Shown here in pieces: positions 33,775 through 42,683 of a stretch of DNA of 64,000 nucleotides. The first letter of the stretch is position 1; every line of letters begins with the position of its first letter. The stretch spans positions 66,610 through 130,609 of the forward strand of contig DCWN01000033.1 of NCBI GenBank assembly GCA_002328835.1, given 5' to 3'. The notes below the pieces were generated by a model. It had not been told where the DNA came from and ran no database searches. It saw only the letters and a program-made list of their open reading frames with translations. Position numbers and translations under genes: made by a program. Origin of the DNA: Acidobacteria bacterium UBA2161. GTDB lineage: Bacteria > Acidobacteriota > Vicinamibacteria > Vicinamibacterales > UBA823.

Positions 33775-35190
33775 ATGACCGACTCGGCGAAGCCCAACAG
33801 GCAGTTCGACCGCCGGATCGTGGAAGGCCCGCTCGGCCGGGCGGTCTGGCGCCTTGCCTGGCCGACGATGCTGCAAAACATCATCGGCGGGCTCCAGGGC
33901 GCCATCGACCAGGCGATGGTCGGCAACTACGTCGGCCATACCGGCAACGCCGCGATCGGCGTGAGCATGCAGATCTTCATCCTGGTCATTGTGTTCGTCG
34001 CCTCGATCTTCACCGGGATGGGGGTGCTGGTGGCGCGGTTCGCCGGCGCCGGCGATCACGACAAGGTCAACCGATCGGTCTATCAGGCGTTCATCGTCTC
34101 GTTGGGTCTGGCATTCGGCGTGCTCGCACCGCTGGGGTATTACTTCGCGCCATCGCTGTTGAACCTGATCAACGCCGCACCCGAGGTGCAACTCGAAGCG
34201 TTGCCCTACATCCGGATCATGTTCGTCTTCAGCTTCGGCATGTTGATGTTCTTCCTCTTCAGTGGAGCTCTGCGCGCGGCGGGCGACGCGAAGACGCCGA
34301 TGCGGCTCGGCATCGTCATGACGTTGCTGAACGTCGTCCTCAGCGTCGTGCTCATTCGTGGGCTCGGGTCGATTCCGTCGTTCGGCACGCAGGGTGCGGC
34401 GATGGGCACCGTGATCGCCAGCGGCACCGTGGGGCTGGCCTTCCTGTATCTCCTGGCGTCCAACCGACTCGTGATCCAGTTTCCGCGCGCGATGTCTTAC
34501 CGGCCGGATTTTGGCATCATCCGCGAGCTGTTCCGGTTCGGGCTGCCGGCCGGGTTCCAGGGCGTCGTCATGAACCTGGGCGGCCTGCTAATGCTGAGAT
34601 TCATCGGGGGGCTGACCTTCAGCGCCGAAGCGCAAGCTGTCTATTCGGTCGGCTACACCCAGCTCTTCTCGCTCATCACCTGGACCTCGGTTGGCCTGAT
34701 GGGCGCCGCCTCGGCGGTCGCGGGGCAGAATCTCGGCGCGGGTCACCCGGATCGCAGCGCGCGATCGACGCGCGTGGCCGCCGGTGTCGGCCTCGGGCTT
34801 GCCGGCGGCATCGGCGCGGCGTTCGTGTTCGTGCCCGAGGCGCTGCTGGCGGTGTTCGGCATGACCGACGGGCCGGCGCTGGTCCTGGGCCGCCAGCTCC
34901 TCGGCTACCTGGCCGTCTCCGGACTCTTCGTGACGGTCGCCCTGACGTTCACCGGCGCGCTGCAGGGCACGGGCGACACGAAGGGGCCATTGTACATCTC
35001 GATTCTGTCGCAGGTCGTCGTGCCCGTCGGGTTCTGCTTCGTCCTCCAAGCGCTGCGCGGGCTCGACGCATCGGATATCTGGCTGGCGATCGTTCTGGGC
35101 CACGTGACACGATGCGTCCTCAGTATCATCAGGTTCGAGCAGGGCAAGTGGCGCTCCATCGAGGTCGACATCGGTCCGGCTCGGGCATGA
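33775..35190 (+). CDS. MATE-family multidrug efflux transporter
   Basis: 471 residues from the ATG at 33775; upstream in-frame ATGs exist but their added residues are not membrane-like. Twelve hydrophobic segments, with typical family sequence VWRLAWPTMLQNIIGGLQGAIDQ, SIFTGMGVLVARFAGAGD, and MGAASAVAGQNLGAG. MATE proteins export cationic drugs or metabolites in exchange for sodium or protons. A TATAAT lies just after the stop codon (35192-35199 region), apparently the promoter of what used to be the next gene. Confidence 0.92.
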   Translation: MTDSAKPNRQFDRRIVEGPLGRAVWRLAWPTMLQNIIGGLQGAIDQAMVGNYVGHTGNAAIGVSMQIFILVIVFVASIFTGMGVLVARFAGAGDHDKVNRSVYQAFIVSLGLAFGVLAPLGYYFAPSLLNLINAAPEVQLEALPYIRIMFVFSFGMLMFFLFSGALRAAGDAKTPMRLGIVMTLLNVVLSVVLIRGLGSIPSFGTQGAAMGTVIASGTVGLAFLYLLASNRLVIQFPRAMSYRPDFGIIRELFRFGLPAGFQGVVMNLGGLLMLRFIGGLTFSAEAQAVYSVGYTQLFSLITWTSVGLMGAASAVAGQNLGAGHPDRSARSTRVAAGVGLGLAGGIGAAFVFVPEALLAVFGMTDGPALVLGRQLLGYLAVSGLFVTVALTFTGALQGTGDTKGPLYISILSQVVVPVGFCFVLQALRGLDASDIWLAIVLGHVTRCVLSIIRFEQGKWRSIEVDIGPARA

Positions 35191-35227
35191 GGCTATAATT
35201 CACGTCGCGCCCCATCCGACATGACAG

Positions 35228-35815
35228 GTCACGCATCCCGCCTCGACGGCCGGCGCCGACGGCCTGCTCATCGCCTATCGCGATCGCTCGGAGGACGAGG
35301 TCAGGGACATCGCCATCATCCGGCATGCCGGCGGCGCGTGGACCGACCCGGTCACCGTGCACGACGACGTGTGGCAGATTCCGGGGTGTCCGGTGAACGG
35401 GCCACAGGTGGCGGCCGAGGGCGACCGCGTGGCCGTGGCCTGGTTCACGGGGGAGGGCGGCGATCCGCGCGTGCAGATGAGATTCTCTGACGACAGCGGG
35501 GCGACGTTTGGCGACGCGGTGCGGGTCGACGATGGTCGCCCGGTTGGTCGCATCGACATTGAGCAGCGTGGCGACTCCGCGATCGTGTCCTGGCTCGAAC
35601 GGGGTGACGAGGGCGAGGCCGAGGTGAAGCTCAGACGCGTGACGTCGTCGGGGGAGATCGAGCCGTCCCATGCCGTCGCGCGCACCGGTGCCGGGCGAGC
35701 CAGCGGGTTCGTGCGGACGGCGGTCTTCCAGGGTGACGTCTACGTGACCTGGACCGAAGCCTACTCGCGCCAGGGCGAATCGCAGGTGCAGATTGCCAAG
35801 GTGGTGTTCGAATGA
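35228..35815 (+). pseudogene. Sialidase-like beta-propeller protein, 5' end missing
   Basis: The frame opens right after a stop at 35222 and immediately encodes mid-protein sequence: GADGLLIAYRDRSEDEVRDIAIIRH, IPGCPVNGPQVAAEGDRVAVAWFTG, and MRFSDDSGATFGDAVRVDDG, an Asp-box-type repeat. Relatives are roughly twice this long with signal peptide and first blades. A GTG at 35357 could start a shorter product. The stop overlaps the downstream tlpA-like start (ATGA at 35812-35815), so an original operon has been beheaded. Confidence 0.7.
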
Positions 35816-36339
35816 AGACGCGCCGCACGCGCATCTGGCTCCTCGTTCTCCTCGTGTTCGCGCTCGCGCTGCCCGCGGCGGCGCAGGACGAAACGGGGGC
35901 GGTCGAGGGCGGCCTCATCGACGAGCCGGCGATCGCGTTCGAGGCGACCGATCTAGACGGGAACACATTACGGCTGTCGGATCTGGAAGGTCAGGTCGTC
36001 CTGATCAATTTCTGGGGAGTCTGGTGCACGAGCTGTCGCCACGAGATTCCCGAGCTGGTTGCCCTGGATCGGCAGTGGCGGGATCGGGGCCTCGTCATTC
36101 TCGGCGCCGACTGGGGTGATCCGCCCGAGGCGCTGCCGCCGTTCGTCGAGGAGTTCGGCATGACCTATCCGGTCCTGCTCGACGACGGCCTGGCCGAGCG
36201 CTACGAGGTGATCGTCTTTCCCACCAGCCTGGTGATCGACCGCGCGGGTCGGCTGCGCTTTCGGGTCGAGGGGTTCCTCCCCGAGCGTTTCGAGGCGTTG
36301 ACGGCCGCCGTCGATCGACTGCTCGACGACGGCGCCTGA
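35812..36339 (+). CDS. TlpA/ResA-like thiol-disulfide oxidoreductase
   Basis: 175 residues: a signal peptide (residues 1-25), then a thioredoxin fold with NFWGVWCTSCRHEIPEL (active-site C72 and C75) and the cis-proline region VFPTSLVIDRAG. Probably a periplasmic thiol reductase of the AhpC-TSA/Redoxin group, possibly serving cytochrome c maturation. Its ATG overlaps the stop of the truncated sialidase-like gene, giving a coupled start. Confidence 0.9.
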   Translation: MKTRRTRIWLLVLLVFALALPAAAQDETGAVEGGLIDEPAIAFEATDLDGNTLRLSDLEGQVVLINFWGVWCTSCRHEIPELVALDRQWRDRGLVILGADWGDPPEALPPFVEEFGMTYPVLLDDGLAERYEVIVFPTSLVIDRAGRLRFRVEGFLPERFEALTAAVDRLLDDGA

Positions 36340-36418
36340 GAACAGTGGCTGGCCTGTCGCCTTCCCGAACTCAGCTGCGAACCCTGACGGATTGGTTCCG
36401 CGATCTCCATTCAAGCCG

Positions 36419-38109
36419 ATGCCCTGGCTGACGCGACGCCGAGGATGGACGCGTGCGTCGGCCGTGGCGCTACTGTCGCTGCTGTCTCACGCCGCGGACG
36501 CGACGCCCCAGTCCGACTCCGCGCTCGTCGTCATCCTCGATGTGTCGGGCAGCATGCGGGAAGCGGTCGAGGGGGGCGTTAAGGCCGAGCTGGCGCCGCG
36601 CGGACTGCTGGCGACATTGGAGCGGTTGCCGCCTGAGACCCGGATGTCGCTGCGCCTGCTGGGCGAGGGCAGCGACGAGGAGTGCCGGGCGTCGCGGCAG
36701 GCGATTCCGTTCGGTCCGTTCGATCCCGCCGCGTGGCAGCGCGCGATGGGGCAGGTACGGTGGGACGGCGCCACGCCGCTGACCTTCACGCTGCGCGCCG
36801 CGTTGGACGACCTCGCCGCGATCGGCGCGGATCGGAAGGAAGTCCTGATCATTGGCGACGGTGAAGAGACCTGCGGGGACGATCCCGTCGCCGTCGCCCG
36901 CGCGGAGGCCGGCGGCATCCGCGTTCACACGATCAGTCTCGGCGACCGGCCGTCGGACCAACTGGCCGGCGTCGCGCTGGTCACCGGCGGGACCTACGCC
37001 ATGGCGTTCGATGACACCACCTTCGCGTCGGCCACGGCGGAGTCTCTGCCCGCGCCGGCCGACCTGCCGGCCTCGGCCGGTGACGGGCCGGGCCCGGTGC
37101 TCGAGGTGATTCTCGACGCGAGCAACAGCATGTGGGGCCGCGTCGAAGGCCGGATCAAGATGGAGCTGGCGCGCGAGGCGCTAGCCAGCTCGCTCGCGGG
37201 CCTGCCGTCGAACGTGCGGGTCGCCCTACGAGCCTACGGTCACATTACGCCGTTCGGCGACGAGGCGCAGTCGTGCCAGGAGACCGAGCTGCTCATCCCG
37301 CCCACGGCGGGTGGGTCGGCGCAGGTGCTGGCCGCGGCATCGGGCTTGACGCCGATGGGGCAGACGCCGATCGCATTGAGCCTGCGGGCGGCGGCGGATG
37401 ACCTGGCGCGGGCCGGCGGCACAGGTGTCGTCCTGCTCCTGACCGATGGGGTCGAGTCGTGCGGCGGCGACCCGACCGCCGTGGCCGAGGAGATCGTCGC
37501 TGGCGGCGCGGCGTTCGTCCTGCACACGGTCGGTCTGGGCGTCGACGCCGAGTCGGCCGCCGCGCTCCGGACGCTGGCGAACGTGGGCGGCGGCGACTAC
37601 TTCGACGCGCCGACGGCAACCGATCTCGTCACCGGGGTGGAGCGGGTCATCGAGGCGACGAGCCAGGTCGTCATGGGCGGCCGCGAGTTGCCGTCGTTTC
37701 CGTCGCCGGTGGTCCGGGTCGACGGCGGCAGTGCCGTCGAGGTGGCGGTCGTCGTGGCACCCGGCTACTACAGCTTCAACGACCACTTTGCGGAGAAGGA
37801 CTGGCGCTATTTTGCCGTGGCGGGTGCGCCGGGCGATAAGGTCGAAGTGCGCGGGCTGGTCTGCACGCTCGGGATCAACTTGACGCGCGACGGCGACTGG
37901 ATCTCGCAGGGTCGGGTCGAGCAGGTCTTCTATCAGGGCGTGACGAGTGCCGGCGACCTGCTGCCGCGCAACCGGATGCGCGTACGCGGCGAGATGGCGA
38001 CTGGGTCACGATGACGGTGCCGGTCGAGGCCGACGGCTACGCCCGGTTCCGGCTCGGCCGCGACTTCGGCGACGTCAACCGCGACACGCTCTTCGAGATC
38101 GTGCCGTAG
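36419..38109 (+). CDS. Secreted protein with two von Willebrand A domains, frameshifted near its 3' end
   Basis: Signal peptide, then two vWA domains each with a MIDAS-type start: VVILDVSGSMREA (near 38) and LEVILDASNSMWGR (near 230). The first frame stops at 38014 after RVRGEMATGSR. One base later in phase the sequence reads GDWVTMTVPVEADGYARF and ends at 38109. Adding one G in GAGAT at about 37993 gives RVRGEDGDW and a continuous 563-residue protein. I take this as a single-base deletion or sequencing error. The protein is probably a metal-dependent adhesion or complex partner in the periplasm. Confidence 0.78.
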
Positions 38110-38129
38110 GCCGGTCGTCCGGGCCTCGC

Positions 38130-38477
38130 TCAGAGGTGCTGCGCGACGAACGCCGCGATCTTGCGCCGACTCTCGTCGGACAGGTCCAGGAATTCCACGC
38201 CGATGCCGGACCCGTCCTTCACCCGCTTCACGATCGCGGCGCAGGTGATCGGCTGGTCATCCGCCGGTAGACGAAACTGCAGGCTGAGGATGGCGCCGTT
38301 CTGAAAGCCCTCGGCCCGGCCGACGAAGGCGCCGCCGACGCTGAGATCGGCGATGCGCTCGTTGGTACGCGTGAAGACGCCATCTTGCCCGAGCCAGAGT
38401 TCGCTGTCGAACGTGACCCGCGCGTGGCGCCGGGTGTCGCCGAGCGGCCCACCCGGGCGGGAGATCGGCTTCGCCAT
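38130..38477 (-). CDS. PilZ-domain protein
   Basis: 115 residues with the c-di-GMP-binding signature of PilZ: RRHARV (16-21) and the D/N-x-S-x-x-G motif in DLSVGGAFV (44-52). It ends in helix RRKIAAFVAQHL. A single-domain PilZ usually acts as a c-di-GMP receptor for motility or surface traits. Two EAL phosphodiesterases in this window could set its ligand level. Confidence 0.88.
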   Translation of the reverse strand: MAKPISRPGGPLGDTRRHARVTFDSELWLGQDGVFTRTNERIADLSVGGAFVGRAEGFQNGAILSLQFRLPADDQPITCAAIVKRVKDGSGIGVEFLDLSDESRRKIAAFVAQHL

Positions 38478-38524
38478 CTGTTCATCCAGTGCGGTGGCCG
38501 GCGTTCGTTGACTCGCCCCGACCG

Positions 38525-38764
38525 CTATTCGCGCGGCCAGACCTCGCCCTGGTCGCGCTCGGTCACCGGGCCCATGCCCGTGTAGACGAACTTCTGGACC
38601 CGCTTTCCCTCGTAGGTCTCGGTCGTGTAGATGTTGCCGTCCGAATCGGTGGCGATGCTGTGCACGCCGAAGAACTGGCTCGGCTGCCGCCCGCCGTCGC
38701 CGAAGCTGGTCAGCCCGGCCAGGGTGACTCTGAGAGCCGGGATTCGCGTCGTGACTCGCATCAT
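38525..38764 (-). pseudogene. NHL-propeller paralogue reduced to its two ends
   Basis: A strong GGGAGGAAA ribosome site precedes ATG 38764 (or 38761). The 79-residue frame starts MMRVTTRIPALRVTLAGL, like the head of a signal peptide. It then jumps to TSFGDGGRQPSQFFGVHSI, NIYTTETYEGKR and QKFVYTGMGP, nearly identical to the C-terminal blade of the NHL protein at 16128-17348. An in-frame internal deletion of most of the gene explains this. Expression of a small peptide is possible, function doubtful. Confidence 0.75.
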
Positions 38765-38892
38765 TTTCCTCCCAGGGGCTGCCGCAGCTTCGATTCCAGT
38801 ATGTGGGTGGATTGTAAGCCGGGGACCGGCCGATGACAACGAAGATCAGGCAGGATCGAACGCGGCGCGGGACGGCGCCGTCCCGCGCGGCC

Positions 38893-39327
38893 TCAGAACG
38901 CGATGACCAGACGGGAGGTACTGGAGAGGGTGATGGTGCCCAAGCCGACCAGCGGCACGATCGGGTCGAACGGGCGGTCGACCCGGACTTCGACCACCGA
39001 GCCCGGCTGGTTGTCGGGGTCCCACGCGGTCGTCACGTCGAGGCCGGTCATGCCGGCGGCGCGGCTCTGCACGTAGGCCTCGACGTCGTTGGCGCTGGCG
39101 GTCGCCGCGCTTTCCGCACCCCGGACGATCGCGAATCGCGCCCCCTCTCGCGCCAGGTGCGCTACCGTGCTGTAGGTCCAGACGGCGCGACCGAACTCGG
39201 CGATGCCGAATGTCAGCGCGAACAGCAGGAGGCCCACGAACGCGAACTCGATCAGTTCCGTGCCGCGCTCGTCTTGCCGCAGTTGCAGGGCGCGCTTGAC
39301 GACACGGCCGTGCAGGCTCAGGCGCAC
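38893..39327 (-). CDS. TadE-like pseudopilin/membrane protein
   Basis: 144 residues. After a short basic N-terminus, ERGTELIEFAFVGLLLFALTFGIAEFGRAVW gives the TadE motif with Glu at the start of a single hydrophobic helix; the rest is a small periplasmic domain. It is the last gene of a three-gene minus-strand group with 39332 and 40635. Tad machinery ATPase, secretin and prepilin peptidase genes are not in the window. Confidence 0.88.
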   Translation of the reverse strand: MRLSLHGRVVKRALQLRQDERGTELIEFAFVGLLLFALTFGIAEFGRAVWTYSTVAHLAREGARFAIVRGAESAATASANDVEAYVQSRAAGMTGLDVTTAWDPDNQPGSVVEVRVDRPFDPIVPLVGLGTITLSSTSRLVIAF

Positions 39328-39331
39328 GACG

Positions 39332-40624
39332 CTACTCCACCAGCGCCAGCCGCTTGAGCGGCGACCCGCCCGCGAGGCTGCTGTAATCCGAGTTCATCTG
39401 CAAGATCGAATTGCTGTCACCGATCATCCGACGCGCCACGACGATCATGTAGCTCCCGGTGATCTCGGTGCTGCTCTCGAAGCTGACGATCTGGGTCGGG
39501 AAGTAGAGCGCACCCTCGATCGTGTGCTCGGAACTGCTTTCCCAGCGGTGCATGTCGTCTTCATCCCCCGCATTGGGATCCTGGTAGAAGAGGATGCCGG
39601 CATAGGGGCCCGACGTCGGCGCGGTGAGGTTCAAGACGGAGCTGCTCTGGAAGCTGAGGGGCTCGTAGTCGTATCCGCCGCCCTCGGTCAGGAAGAACGT
39701 GACGCCTGTCCCGTTCACGACCGCGTTGCTCTCGGTCGAGAACGCACCGCCCTGAATTACGTACACGCCGGGCAGTAGCGTGACCACCGTGTTGTTCTTC
39801 ACCGTGAGCTTCCCGCAGTAGACACCCGGCGACAGCGTCGCCGTCGGCTGGTCGAGTTCCAGGTCCACGAAGCTGCAGCCCCCGTAGGCTGGCGGGCTCA
39901 GATAGGCCAGCGGATCGGGCGATCGCGGCCAGACGTCGGTGTGGATGCCGTTCGTCGCGTTCAGCGCCGAACTGCTCTCCTCGACGTACGACCCGGTCAG
40001 GGAGGCCGTCTCGACCGTGACCTGTGCGCTGCTCGTCAGGTGGGTGCCCCAGCCGTCGCTGGAGTTGACCCGCAGGCCGCAGTCGGCATCGAGGACGGCG
40101 CTGCTGTTGTACGAGAAGGTGTCCTGCTCGGTCTCCTCCAGGACGTAGATGCAGTTGATATCGTCGGCGCCGATCCAGGCCACGGCTCGTGCGGTGATGT
40201 CGACGTCGGTCCAGCCGAGCATCCGCATGAAGTAGGTCGGGCTCGGCTGGTCGATGAGCACCTCCACCGCCTCGGGATCGCCGGCGAAGGCGCCGCCGAG
40301 TGGCGGCCGGTTGACCGTCACCTCGACGCCGTCGGCGCCGTGGGTGTAGCCGTTCTCGGCGGTGGCGGAGAGCACCGAGGAGGTGACCAGGGCGGACTGG
40401 CCACGGTAGATCTCGCTGCCGCCGCCGAGGGCGCCGGCGTCGGCCGCGGTCTGCAGGAGGCGCCGGTGGTTGTACAGGCTGCCCACATCTAGGCCGAGCC
40501 CCATGAAGCCGGTCAGCGTGACCATCATCCCCGCCGTGAGGAGCAACGCGGAGCCTGTTTCGGATCCCGCCAGTCGTCGGAACCTGCCCGTCATGCCCGC
40601 CATGCTCGCCATTGTCCCCCTCAT
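39332..40624 (-). CDS. TadG-like protein with C-terminal beta-helix-like region
   Basis: 430 residues. ETGSALLLTAGMMVTLTGFMGLGLDVGSLYNHRRLLQTAADAGALGG near the N-terminus is the TadG/Flp-type segment. After about residue 150 come short Ser/Asn-rich strands (NTVVTLLPGVYVIQGG, STESNAVVNGTGVTFF, SSSVLNLTAP, SSEHTIEGALYFP) that suggest a repeated beta solenoid. It probably presents an extracellular domain as a minor pilin. It is separated from the TadE gene by only 4 bp and follows a second TadE-like gene by 10 bp. Confidence 0.82.
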   Translation of the reverse strand: MRGTMASMAGMTGRFRRLAGSETGSALLLTAGMMVTLTGFMGLGLDVGSLYNHRRLLQTAADAGALGGGSEIYRGQSALVTSSVLSATAENGYTHGADGVEVTVNRPPLGGAFAGDPEAVEVLIDQPSPTYFMRMLGWTDVDITARAVAWIGADDINCIYVLEETEQDTFSYNSSAVLDADCGLRVNSSDGWGTHLTSSAQVTVETASLTGSYVEESSSALNATNGIHTDVWPRSPDPLAYLSPPAYGGCSFVDLELDQPTATLSPGVYCGKLTVKNNTVVTLLPGVYVIQGGAFSTESNAVVNGTGVTFFLTEGGGYDYEPLSFQSSSVLNLTAPTSGPYAGILFYQDPNAGDEDDMHRWESSSEHTIEGALYFPTQIVSFESSTEITGSYMIVVARRMIGDSNSILQMNSDYSSLAGGSPLKRLALVE

Positions 40625-40634
40625 GATCGACCCG

Positions 40635-41117
40635 CTACTGCACCCGCACCTTGGCGGTGCGGCTGAGCGGCACCGTGCTCGGAACTCCGGGATAGGCGGT
40701 GAGCGTCGCGTAGGTTTGCGTCGCGGTGACCTCCACGAAGGCGCGCGGCGCGCCGTAGCTGCCGCAGCTCGCGGTCGTGCAGCTCACCGGCGAGCCGCCG
40801 GTGCACTCGCAGATCCGCTGCGACGTGACGCCGATCGTGCCGATGTTCTGCGCTTCCTCTTCGGCCGCCTGCTGGATCCCGGCGGTATCGCCGAGATGGC
40901 CGCTGCTCTGGGCGCCATAGGCCGCGCCCGCTCGCGCGGCGTGTGACAGTGTGATCGCCGTGTACATGACGCGGCCGAAGTCGCCGACGCCCACGACCAT
41001 CACCAGCAGCAGCGGCATGATGACCGCCATCTCGACGAGGGCGGCACCCACCTCCGGGTGGGCGCCGAGCGCTCCGCGGGCGCTCCGATGTCTCCAGCAA
41101 CTCATCGATGGTTTCAT
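40635..41117 (-). CDS. TadE-like protein, second copy
   Basis: 160 residues from the ATG at 41117, or 156 from 41105. EVGAALVEMAVIMPLLLVMVVGVGDFGRVMYTAITLSHAARAGAAYGA has the TadE pattern. The periplasmic part contains two cysteine pairs (ICECTGGSPVSCTTASCGSYG), likely disulfide-bonded. First gene of the Tad-like trio. The 134 bases upstream (41118-41251) hold nothing recognisable except presumably its promoter. Confidence 0.82.
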   Translation of the reverse strand: MKPSMSCWRHRSARGALGAHPEVGAALVEMAVIMPLLLVMVVGVGDFGRVMYTAITLSHAARAGAAYGAQSSGHLGDTAGIQQAAEEEAQNIGTIGVTSQRICECTGGSPVSCTTASCGSYGAPRAFVEVTATQTYATLTAYPGVPSTVPLSRTAKVRVQ

Positions 41118-41251
41118 CCGCGGCCAGCGCCGCGCGGTCCTCCGCGTGTCTACCGTGCAACCTTCGTGCCCGGCAGAAGGCGACCGCACGCCCGGCGGGC
41201 CGGGTCGTGGCTCGACAGTATTGAAAGCTGGATACCGGTTTCGTGTGCGAT

Positions 41252-42529
41252 CTACGGGTGCAAACCGACGTAGACCGTCCCACCCTTCATGACGAAGTCG
41301 ACATCGGTCAGCGCCGAGATGTTCTCGAGCGGGCTCTCCGACACCGCGATGACGTCGGCGAGCTTGCCGGCCTCGAGCGTGCCCAGCTCGGGTTCGCCCA
41401 GCAGATCCGCCGCGTTGACGGTGGCGGTGACGATCGCCTCCATCTCCGTCAGGCCGATGTCGACGTACCATTCCAGCTCGCGCGCGTTCTTCCCGTGGCG
41501 CGAGACACCGGCGTCACTGCCCGAGGCGATCTTGGCGCCGGCCTGAAAGGCCTCGAAGACCCGCCGCGGATGCTCGTTGATCGACGCCTCGAGCCGTGCG
41601 CGATCTTCCGGTGAACGTTCCGCGAGCCCCGCCCGCACGAAATCCTTCACGGCCAGCGTCGGCACCAGGTAGGCGCCCGTTTCGACCAGTAGCTCGTACG
41701 ACCGTTCGTCGAGCCAGGAGCCGTGCTCGATCGAATCGACGCCCGCTTCGAGCGCCATGTTGATGCCGGCGGTGGTGTGCGCGTGCGCCGCGACCTTCAG
41801 TTCGCGCGTCCGGGCCGTCGCGATGGCCGCGGCCAGCTCGTCCTCGAGGAAGACGCCCGGGGCGTCCTTGTGGGCGCAAGGCTGCGAACCGCTGCACGTC
41901 GCGTAGACCTTGATGACATCGGCGCCCATGGCGATCTGACGCCGCACCGCCTGACGGCAGCTCTCCACGCTGTAGCACGAGCCCGAGCCGTCGCTGGCCG
42001 AGCTGCGGATCGTGTGGCCCGCGACGAACATCCGCGGCCCCTCGAGGTCGCCCGCCTCGACGCCGTCACGCAGCGCGAAGATCGACCAGCCGGCCGATCC
42101 GGGGTTGCGCACCGTCGTGTAGCCGGCCCTGAGCGTCAGCCGCGCGTTGATGATGCCCGTCGTCATCCGGTAGACGTCGTCGGCCTCATCGGGCATTCCG
42201 GCCGGCGCGCCGCCGCCGGTCAGGTGGACGTGCATGTCCATGAGGCCCGGTAGGACGAAGTACTCCCTGAGATCGATCACGGTGATGTCGGCGCCGCCGT
42301 CGAGGCCGAGGGAGTCGGCCGTCGCATAGCCGGCGACGATTCGGTCGATCCGGTCGCCCTCGATCACAAGCGATTGTTCGGACAGCGGCGGTTGTCCGGG
42401 AACAGGCAGGATCGTGCCGGCGTGCACGATCGTCCAGCGCGCTTCGGAGTCGCCGCCGGCCTGCGACCACGACGTCGACGGAGCGAGCGCGAGTAGGGTC
42501 GTGACGAGTGCTATGAAACGGATCGACAT
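41252..42529 (-). CDS. Secreted amidohydrolase (imidazolonepropionase-like)
   Basis: 425 residues from ATG 42529, nine bases after GAGGAGG; a signal peptide (residues 1-24) is present. Metal motifs of the amidohydrolase superfamily are in order: MDMHVHLTGGG (HxH), a lysine in DVIKVYA, HAHTTAG, DSIEHGS, and ASGSDAGV. The nearest group is the imidazolonepropionase-like prolidase family, which hydrolyses cyclic amides or X-Pro dipeptides outside the cytoplasm. It is divergent from the asparaginase-like gene at 42684. Confidence 0.88.
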   Translation of the reverse strand: MSIRFIALVTTLLALAPSTSWSQAGGDSEARWTIVHAGTILPVPGQPPLSEQSLVIEGDRIDRIVAGYATADSLGLDGGADITVIDLREYFVLPGLMDMHVHLTGGGAPAGMPDEADDVYRMTTGIINARLTLRAGYTTVRNPGSAGWSIFALRDGVEAGDLEGPRMFVAGHTIRSSASDGSGSCYSVESCRQAVRRQIAMGADVIKVYATCSGSQPCAHKDAPGVFLEDELAAAIATARTRELKVAAHAHTTAGINMALEAGVDSIEHGSWLDERSYELLVETGAYLVPTLAVKDFVRAGLAERSPEDRARLEASINEHPRRVFEAFQAGAKIASGSDAGVSRHGKNARELEWYVDIGLTEMEAIVTATVNAADLLGEPELGTLEAGKLADVIAVSESPLENISALTDVDFVMKGGTVYVGLHP

Positions 42530-42683
42530 CGCTTGGTTCCTCCTCACCGAGACAGGCCGTCACTCTAGAGCGAGCCAATTGTATGCCGCGGGCGCCCGTC
42601 GGCGGAAGCGCTGGCCTCCCTCGACTCGCGGTGGCGGCCAGCCCGGAATCGGCGTATCGTGAGGGCCACAGGGAGGGGGAAGC

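Noticed and set aside
35221..35490. Short plus-strand open frame from ATG 35221 as a real gene
   Set aside because: Arg-rich and out of frame with the sialidase-like sequence that covers the same bases.
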